A DNA stretch of 16,871 bases. Source: Mogibacterium sp. (GTDB lineage Bacteria; Bacillota; Clostridia; Peptostreptococcales; Anaerovoracaceae). Position 1 is the first letter of the stretch. Each line of letters begins with the position of its first letter. The position numbers were made by a program, and so were the translations under genes. The notes under the pieces are model-generated. The model worked only from the letters and a program-made list of their open reading frames with translations, searched no databases and was not told where the DNA came from. Below are positions 12,002-16,871 of the stretch, in pieces. The stretch is taken from positions 9,943 through 26,813 of the forward strand of contig JAEUGJ010000007.1 of the NCBI GenBank assembly GCA_016775335.1, given 5' to 3'.

Positions 12002-13825
12002 ATGGTATTACTGACAGCAAAACACATACAGAAGCGTTTTTCGGAGAAGCAGCTGCTGGAGGACATCAACCTCAGCATCCATTTGGGGGACAAAATCGGC
12101 CTGGTGGGGGTGAACGGCAGTGGCAAATCCACTCTCCTTCAGATTATCGCCGGGGCGATGGAAGAGGATGCCGGGGAGATTCTGCGGAGCAACGAGCTTC
12201 GCATCGGGTATCTGCCCCAGAATCCGGATTTTGAGCCGGAGGCCACGGTGCTGGAGCAGGCCATGGCGTACGTCCAAGGGGCGGTGCCGGAATACGTGGT
12301 GAAAACCCTGCTCACCAAGCTTCGGATGAACATGTTCCACCGGAAGATGAAGGAACTGTCCGGCGGGCAGCGGAAGCGGGTGGCCATGGCGGCGGTGATG
12401 TGCCGGGATACCAATCTGCTGATTCTGGACGAGCCTACCAACCACATGGACAACGATATCATCGAGTGGCTGGAGGAGCAGCTGGAGAACTACAAGGGCT
12501 CCGTGCTGATGATTACCCACGATCGGTACTTTCTAGAGCGGGTGACCAATCACATCTGCGAGATCGAGAAGGGGGCGCTGGTTTCCTATGAAGGAAATTA
12601 CGAGGCCTACCTGATTGCCAAGGAGGAGCGGCTGGAGCAGGCCAAAGCCAACGAGCGGAAGCGGGCGAACCTGTACCGGAAGGAGCTTCGGTGGATTCGC
12701 TGGACCGCGCCGGCACGAACCACCAAATCCCGCAGCCGAGTGCAGCGTTTTCAGGAAATCGAGGCGGCCAAAGAGACCTTTGACGACCCTCGGATGGAGA
12801 TCGGCACGGTCAGCTCCCGGCTGGGCAAGAAGATCATCGAGCTGAAAGGCATCGGGAAATCCTACGGGGATGTGGAGTACATCCGCGATTTCAGCTACAA
12901 TATTCTTCGGAACGACCGAATCGGCATCGTGGGCAACAACGGATGCGGCAAAACCACCCTGCTTCGGATCATCATGGGGCAGGTAACGCCGGACACCGGT
13001 TCCGTGGAAATCGGGGAGACGGTGCGCATCGGGTATTTTTCCCAGGAGTCGGAGGAGATGGATCCGAACCTGCGGGTGATTAAATACGTGGAGGAAATCG
13101 CCCGGAACGTGAAGACGAAGGACGGATATCTCTCCGCCTCTCAGATGCTGGAGAAATTCCTGTTCCCGTCCTACATGCATTCCGTGCGAATCGAAAAGCT
13201 CTCCGGCGGCGAGCGTCGCCGGCTGTACCTGCTGGCGGTGCTGATGCGGGCGCCCAACGTGCTGATTCTGGACGAGCCCACCAACGACCTGGACATCGAC
13301 ACCCTGACGGTGCTGGAGGATTACCTGGACGATTTTCCGGGGGCGGTGCTCATCGTCTCCCACGACCGATACTTCTTGGACCGGCTGGTGATTCGGACTT
13401 TCGCCTTCGAAGAGGGCGGGGCGATTCGGGAATACACCGGCGGCTACAGCAAGTACATGAACGAGAAGGAGGCCCGAGAGGAGGCGTTTTCCGGGGTAAA
13501 AACAAATTCCGCCGAGGACGGGGCGGTCGTTTCCCGCAGCAGTGACGGACGAAATCAGCGGGCGCCGAAGCTTCGTTTTACCTATAAAGAACAGAAGGAA
13601 TTCGATACCATCGACGAGGATATCGAAACGCTGGAAGAGAAAATCGGAAAACTGGAGAAGGAGATGATGCAGAACGGCACCGACTCCTTCCTGCTGGCGG
13701 ACCTGTCGCAGCAGAAGACCGCTTTGGAGGCGGAATTAGACGAGAAGATGGAGCGCTGGGAATATCTGCACGAATTGGCGGAGCGGATTGAGCGGGGCGA
13801 ACGCACCGACGGTACGGTGGATTAA
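12002..13825 (+). CDS. uup: ABC-F family ATPase, Uup-like
   Basis: The 607-aa protein is a duplicated ABC ATPase with no membrane domain. The first cassette has Walker A GVNGSGKST (36-44), LSGGQ (119-123), Walker B LLILDEPTNHMD (139-150) and H173. The second has GNNGCGKTT (311-319), LSGGE (400-404), VLILDEPTNDLD (420-431) and H454. The linker carries ELRWIRWTAPARTTKSRSRVQRF (about 228-250), characteristic of Uup, and the C-terminus ends in a coiled coil (about 550-600), also a Uup feature. ABC-F proteins act on the ribosome; Uup is linked to ribosome function and genome stability. It is not a clear antibiotic-resistance type. GGAG lies about ten bases before the ATG. No terminator is visible between it and the preceding gene (55 bases). 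Confidence 0.93.
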   Translation: MVLLTAKHIQKRFSEKQLLEDINLSIHLGDKIGLVGVNGSGKSTLLQIIAGAMEEDAGEILRSNELRIGYLPQNPDFEPEATVLEQAMAYVQGAVPEYVVKTLLTKLRMNMFHRKMKELSGGQRKRVAMAAVMCRDTNLLILDEPTNHMDNDIIEWLEEQLENYKGSVLMITHDRYFLERVTNHICEIEKGALVSYEGNYEAYLIAKEERLEQAKANERKRANLYRKELRWIRWTAPARTTKSRSRVQRFQEIEAAKETFDDPRMEIGTVSSRLGKKIIELKGIGKSYGDVEYIRDFSYNILRNDRIGIVGNNGCGKTTLLRIIMGQVTPDTGSVEIGETVRIGYFSQESEEMDPNLRVIKYVEEIARNVKTKDGYLSASQMLEKFLFPSYMHSVRIEKLSGGERRRLYLLAVLMRAPNVLILDEPTNDLDIDTLTVLEDYLDDFPGAVLIVSHDRYFLDRLVIRTFAFEEGGAIREYTGGYSKYMNEKEAREEAFSGVKTNSAEDGAVVSRSSDGRNQRAPKLRFTYKEQKEFDTIDEDIETLEEKIGKLEKEMMQNGTDSFLLADLSQQKTALEAELDEKMERWEYLHELAERIERGERTDGTVD

Positions 13826-13880
13826 TTGCAGAAAAGGAGCCGGGGATGCGCCGGGAATGAACAGATAGGAAAGGACGAGT

Positions 13881-14861
13881 ATGGGAATCGCAAACGGAAA
13901 AGAAATATCGACGAAGCAGCTGTGCGACATCATGGAGGAGGCCTATCGCCGAGGGAAGGCGGTGCTGCCTCAGGGAAAGGTGGCCACGTACATTCCGGAG
14001 CTGGGAAAGGCCGATCCCGGAGCGCTGGGAATCAGCCTGTGCGCTAAGGATGGCTGGCATTTCAACATCGGGGATACGAACTGCCGCTTCACCATCCAGA
14101 GTATTTCCAAGGTAATTTCGCTGGCGCTGGCGCTGGAGCTGCTGGGAATGGACAAGGTGTTCGAGAAGGTGGATATGGAGCCGTCAGGAGAAGCGTTCAA
14201 TTCCCTGATCGACTTGGACCTGATCAGCAACCATCCCATGAACCCTATGATCAACTCCGGAGCCATCACGGTGGTGAACATGCTGCTGGGCAAAATGAGC
14301 TTCGAGGAAATTCAGGACGTGTTCCGGAAAGTCTGCGAGGATCCGGAAATCGAGAGTAACGAGGCGGTTTTTCGGTCGGAGATGCAGAATCTGTCCCGGA
14401 ACCGGGCCATCGCTTACCTCCTTCAGAGCAAGGGAATTCTGGACGACCGGGTGGAGGAGACCCTGGAACTGTACACCCGCCTGTGTTCTCTGGAGGTGAC
14501 GGCGGTATCGTTGGCCAGCATGGGAATGACCATCGCCATGGACGGAAAACTGGGAAACAGCGAATCTGTTTTTACCGGCCGCACCATGGAAATCTGCAAA
14601 ACCATCATGTTGACCTGCGGGATGTACGATCGCTCCGGGCGTTTTGCGGTGAAGGTGGGGCTTCCCACCAAGAGTGGCGTGGGCGGCGGACTGGTGTCCG
14701 TTGCCGATAATCACGTGGGCATCGGCATTTATGGGCCGGCGCTGGACGACAAGGGGAACTGCGTGGCCGGCGGGCCGATTCTGGAATACCTTTCCAGAGA
14801 GCTGCAGATTCACCTGTTCCAGAAGAATACCTGCGTGGACCGCATGATGGAACAGCGATAA
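13881..14861 (+). CDS. glsA: Glutaminase (glutamine to glutamate and ammonia)
   Basis: A 326-aa serine-dependent glutaminase of the beta-lactamase-like fold, normal length for the family. The catalytic pair is S74 and K77 in FTIQSISKVISLAL. Substrate-site motifs are HPMNPMINSGAI (118-129), the SEMQNLSRNRAIAYLL block, CGMYDRSGRFA with the conserved tyrosine, and VGLPTKSGVGGGL. It is cytoplasmic and feeds nitrogen and glutamate metabolism or acid resistance. AGGAAAGGA precedes the ATG by five bases. It lies between the ABC-F and hydF genes with short gaps and no terminator. Confidence 0.96.
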   Translation: MGIANGKEISTKQLCDIMEEAYRRGKAVLPQGKVATYIPELGKADPGALGISLCAKDGWHFNIGDTNCRFTIQSISKVISLALALELLGMDKVFEKVDMEPSGEAFNSLIDLDLISNHPMNPMINSGAITVVNMLLGKMSFEEIQDVFRKVCEDPEIESNEAVFRSEMQNLSRNRAIAYLLQSKGILDDRVEETLELYTRLCSLEVTAVSLASMGMTIAMDGKLGNSESVFTGRTMEICKTIMLTCGMYDRSGRFAVKVGLPTKSGVGGGLVSVADNHVGIGIYGPALDDKGNCVAGGPILEYLSRELQIHLFQKNTCVDRMMEQR

Positions 14862-14891
14862 GAAATTGTTCGTAAAAAGGGAGGTAATCAA

Positions 14892-16097
14892 ATGGGAATG
14901 AATGACACACCGTCCTCGGAACGCATGCACATTGCATTCTTTGGACTGAGAAATGCGGGGAAGTCCAGTCTGGTGAACGCCGTGACCGGGCAGAACATGG
15001 CCATCGTATCAGATGTGCGGGGGACCACCACGGATCCGGTGTATAAATCCATGGAGCTCCTGCCCATGGGTCCGGTGGTAATCATCGACACCCCGGGCAT
15101 TGACGACGAAGGGGACCTGGGCGAGATGCGGGTTCAGAAGACGAAGGAAGTGCTGACCCGTACGGATGTGGCGGTGCTGGTCACCGACGGCTCTCGGGAG
15201 CGGCAGCCGGAAGAGGAAGCGCTACTGGCCCTGTTCCGGGAAAAAGCCATTCCCTACGTCATCGCGGAGAACAAACGGGATCTGGTAAAAGAAGATTCGC
15301 GGCCGGCAGAGGAACGGGTGGTTCGCACCAGTGCCGTGACCGGCGAAGGCATCCGCGAGCTGAAGGAACGCATTGCCCATATCGAGCAGAAGGAAGGACC
15401 GAAGGAAAAACCGATTGCCGCGGACCTGGTTCAACCGCTGGATTTGGTGGTGTTGGTAATCCCAATCGACGCTTCCGCGCCGAAGGGGCGCCTGATTCTG
15501 CCTCAGCAGCAGGTGATTCGGGACCTGCTGGAAGCCGGCGCCGTGCCGGTGTGCGTTAAGGAAACCGAGCTGGCGGGCCTCCTGGCAAAACCGGGATTCA
15601 AACCGGCTCTGGTGATTACCGACAGCCAGGCGTTCCAAATCGTGTCGGAAATCGTTCCGGAGGATATTCCGCTGACTTCTTTTTCCATCCTGATGGCCCG
15701 GTACAAGGGCTTCTTGGAAACTGCGGTGCAGGGAGCTTTTGCCATCGACGAGGTAAAGCCGGGGGACACCATCCTGATTTCCGAGGGATGTACCCACCAT
15801 CGCCAGTGCGAGGACATCGGAACGGTGAAGCTGCCGAAGCTCCTGCGGAAGCATCTGGGCTTTGATGTGAATATCGAAACCTCTTCCGGCCGGGAGTTCC
15901 CGGAGAACTTGTCGGACTATCGCCTGGTGATTCACTGTGGCGGCTGCATGCTGAACGGAAGGGAGATGCAGAGTCGGATGAACCGTGCGGTTTCCGGCGG
16001 ACTTCCTTTTACCAACTACGGCATCGCCATTGCCTACATGCGTGGCATCCTAAAACGGAGCATTGCCATGCTTCCGGGAATCGGGGACGAAGAGTAA
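14892..16097 (+). CDS. hydF: HydF, [FeFe]-hydrogenase H-cluster maturation GTPase
   Basis: The 401-aa protein has an N-terminal Era-like GTPase domain: P-loop GLRNAGKSS (18-26), switch TTTDP (45-49), DTPG (66-69), NKRD (127-130). A dimerisation domain and a C-terminal iron-sulfur domain follow, with the HydF ligand set C300-x-H302 and H348-C349-x2-C352. HydF is the scaffold on which HydE and HydG assemble the diiron subcluster before transfer to apo-hydrogenase. hydE, hydG and hydrogenase genes are not in the window and must lie elsewhere. A strong GGGAGGT stands six bases before the ATG. A hydrogen-forming anaerobe is implied. Confidence 0.96.
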   Translation: MGMNDTPSSERMHIAFFGLRNAGKSSLVNAVTGQNMAIVSDVRGTTTDPVYKSMELLPMGPVVIIDTPGIDDEGDLGEMRVQKTKEVLTRTDVAVLVTDGSRERQPEEEALLALFREKAIPYVIAENKRDLVKEDSRPAEERVVRTSAVTGEGIRELKERIAHIEQKEGPKEKPIAADLVQPLDLVVLVIPIDASAPKGRLILPQQQVIRDLLEAGAVPVCVKETELAGLLAKPGFKPALVITDSQAFQIVSEIVPEDIPLTSFSILMARYKGFLETAVQGAFAIDEVKPGDTILISEGCTHHRQCEDIGTVKLPKLLRKHLGFDVNIETSSGREFPENLSDYRLVIHCGGCMLNGREMQSRMNRAVSGGLPFTNYGIAIAYMRGILKRSIAMLPGIGDEE

Positions 16098-16123
16098 TAT
16101 AGTAAGAAAGTGAGAACGAATCG

Positions 16124-16705
16124 ATGAAAATCTGGATTACCCGTCACGGGCAGACGAAATACAACAAAATGAAATTGATGCAGGGCCGGACGGACGAGCC
16201 CCTGAACGAAACCGGTATCGCCCAGGCGAAGGCGGCCCGGGAGCGCATCGGCGACGTGCACTTCGATGCGGTGTACGCCAGTCCTCTGGACCGGGCCATC
16301 GTAACCGGCGCCATCATCGGCGGCGTTTCCCGGGACGAGGTGATCATCGACGAACGGATCATCGAAACGGATTTCGGAAAATATGAGCTGCACAAATACT
16401 CCGGTCTGGGACCGAGAATGTCCCTGTACTGGGCGCTGCCGGAGGTTTTTCCCGCACCGCCCACGGTGGAAACCGTGGCATCCATGGTGCAGCGGAGCCG
16501 GGAGTTCTTGCAAGAGCTGGAGCAGAAGGATTACGAGAACGTGCTGGTGTCCTGCCACGGGGGAATCATCCGGGCCCTAACCGGATACATGATGGACCGG
16601 AAGAACGGCATTTGCTGGCGGCCAAAACCCCACAACTGTGAAATCCGGGTGTTCGAGTCGGTGGACGGAAAGCACCGCCGCATTGAGGATGTTGTTGAGA
16701 AATAA
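16124..16705 (+). CDS. Histidine phosphatase family (phosphoglycerate mutase-like)
   Basis: The 193-aa protein belongs to the histidine phosphatase superfamily. It has RHGQT (7-11, phospho-acceptor H8), the GRTDEPLNETG loop (21-31), ASPLDRA (R57), ETDFG (E81 as likely proton donor) and SCHGGIIRAL (H145). Length is that of small CobC/GpmB-like phosphatases, and the substrate (phospho-sugar, cobalamin intermediate or other) cannot be set. Only a weak purine-rich AAGAAAGTGAG precedes the ATG. It is the last gene before a strong terminator, 26 bases after hydF. Confidence 0.9.
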   Translation: MKIWITRHGQTKYNKMKLMQGRTDEPLNETGIAQAKAARERIGDVHFDAVYASPLDRAIVTGAIIGGVSRDEVIIDERIIETDFGKYELHKYSGLGPRMSLYWALPEVFPAPPTVETVASMVQRSREFLQELEQKDYENVLVSCHGGIIRALTGYMMDRKNGICWRPKPHNCEIRVFESVDGKHRRIEDVVEK

Positions 16706-16712
16706 GATGCTG

Positions 16713-16760
16713 AAAGTGATGCACGGATGGCCGATGAGGCCTTCCGTGCATCACTTTTTT
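16713..16760 (+). terminator. Strong intrinsic terminator of the hydF-phosphatase operon
   Basis: AAAGTGATGCACGGA (16713-16727) pairs perfectly with TCCGTGCATCACTTT (16743-16757). An inner GGCC/GGCC stem with loop GATGA stacks on it, and T-rich TTTTTT follows. The A-run on the left arm may also stop leftward transcription. Confidence 0.93.
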
Positions 16761-16871
16761 GGTTTCCGGGCACCAAAGCTACCGGTAAGCCAAAGGGGCC
16801 GCCACCGGCGGCCGCCGGGCGCCCGTGAAGCTCAAATCCGGCGGGGGAAATGTGAAGATTTTGCTCCCCGG
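16761..16871. repeat. GC-rich non-coding end with short inverted repeats
   Basis: No credible gene is seen. GGCCGCC-ACC-GGCGGCC near 16797-16813 is a perfect 7-bp hairpin, and GGGCGCCC follows. A CCGG-GGGG / CCCC-GG pair frames the last 34 bases. It may be the start of an intergenic repeat cut by the window edge. Confidence 0.4.

Noticed and set aside
12002..13825. Antibiotic-resistance ABC-F (Vga/Lsa/Msr type)
   Set aside because: The linker ARTTKSRSRVQRF and C-terminal coiled coil are those of Uup, a housekeeping ABC-F.

Overview
The window looks like chromosomal DNA of an anaerobic, low-to-mid GC Firmicute, most likely a Clostridia member. The support is an [FeFe]-hydrogenase maturase (HydF), an AGCS-type amino-acid/sodium symporter, a C_GCAxxG_C_C redox protein, consistently strong AGGAGG-like ribosome binding sites, TATAAT -10 boxes (several with an upstream TGn) and hairpin/U-tract terminators. 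I cannot name the species.

Layout. (1) 1-474: no gene. It holds a 96-bp-period direct repeat, an inverted copy of its core and a 17-bp hairpin. (2) 475-2704: a visibly AT-rich block of mostly leftward genes. It has an unusual orphan OmpR-type response regulator, a secreted or membrane-anchored 181-aa protein translationally coupled to a 76-aa membrane protein, and a rightward 87-aa membrane protein that looks like a relative of the 76-aa one. The promoters carry striking direct and inverted repeats. A 3' remnant of a YfhO-like membrane protein closes the block. (3) 2826-4355: a single-gene AGCS symporter with its own promoter and terminator. (4) 4552-10394: a tight five-gene rightward operon, GatZ-like, GatD-like, double-domain LicD-like, IspD/TarI-like cytidylyltransferase, and a coiled-coil CgeB-like glycosyltransferase. 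(5) 10461-16705: rightward genes for a C_GCAxxG_C_C protein, an APH-fold protein with altered catalytic motif, a Uup-like ABC-F ATPase, glutaminase, HydF and a histidine phosphatase, ended by a strong terminator. (6) 16761-16871: GC-rich non-coding DNA with short inverted repeats.

The most interesting part is the five-gene operon. The first two genes resemble galactitol catabolism enzymes, but there is no PTS, no GatY and no kinase. They are instead fused by overlaps to a nucleotidyltransferase and a LicD-family phosphotransferase. A coherent reading is a biosynthetic route: hexulose-6-phosphate 4-epimerisation (GatZ-like), reduction to a hexitol phosphate such as galactitol-1-phosphate (GatD-like), activation to a CDP-hexitol (IspD/TarI-like), and transfer of the phospho-hexitol to a surface glycan (LicD-like) with a partner glycosyltransferase. 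This would parallel the CDP-ribitol route (TarJ, TarI, FKRP-like enzymes) with a hexitol. The family assignments are read from sequence motifs; the pathway itself is inference.
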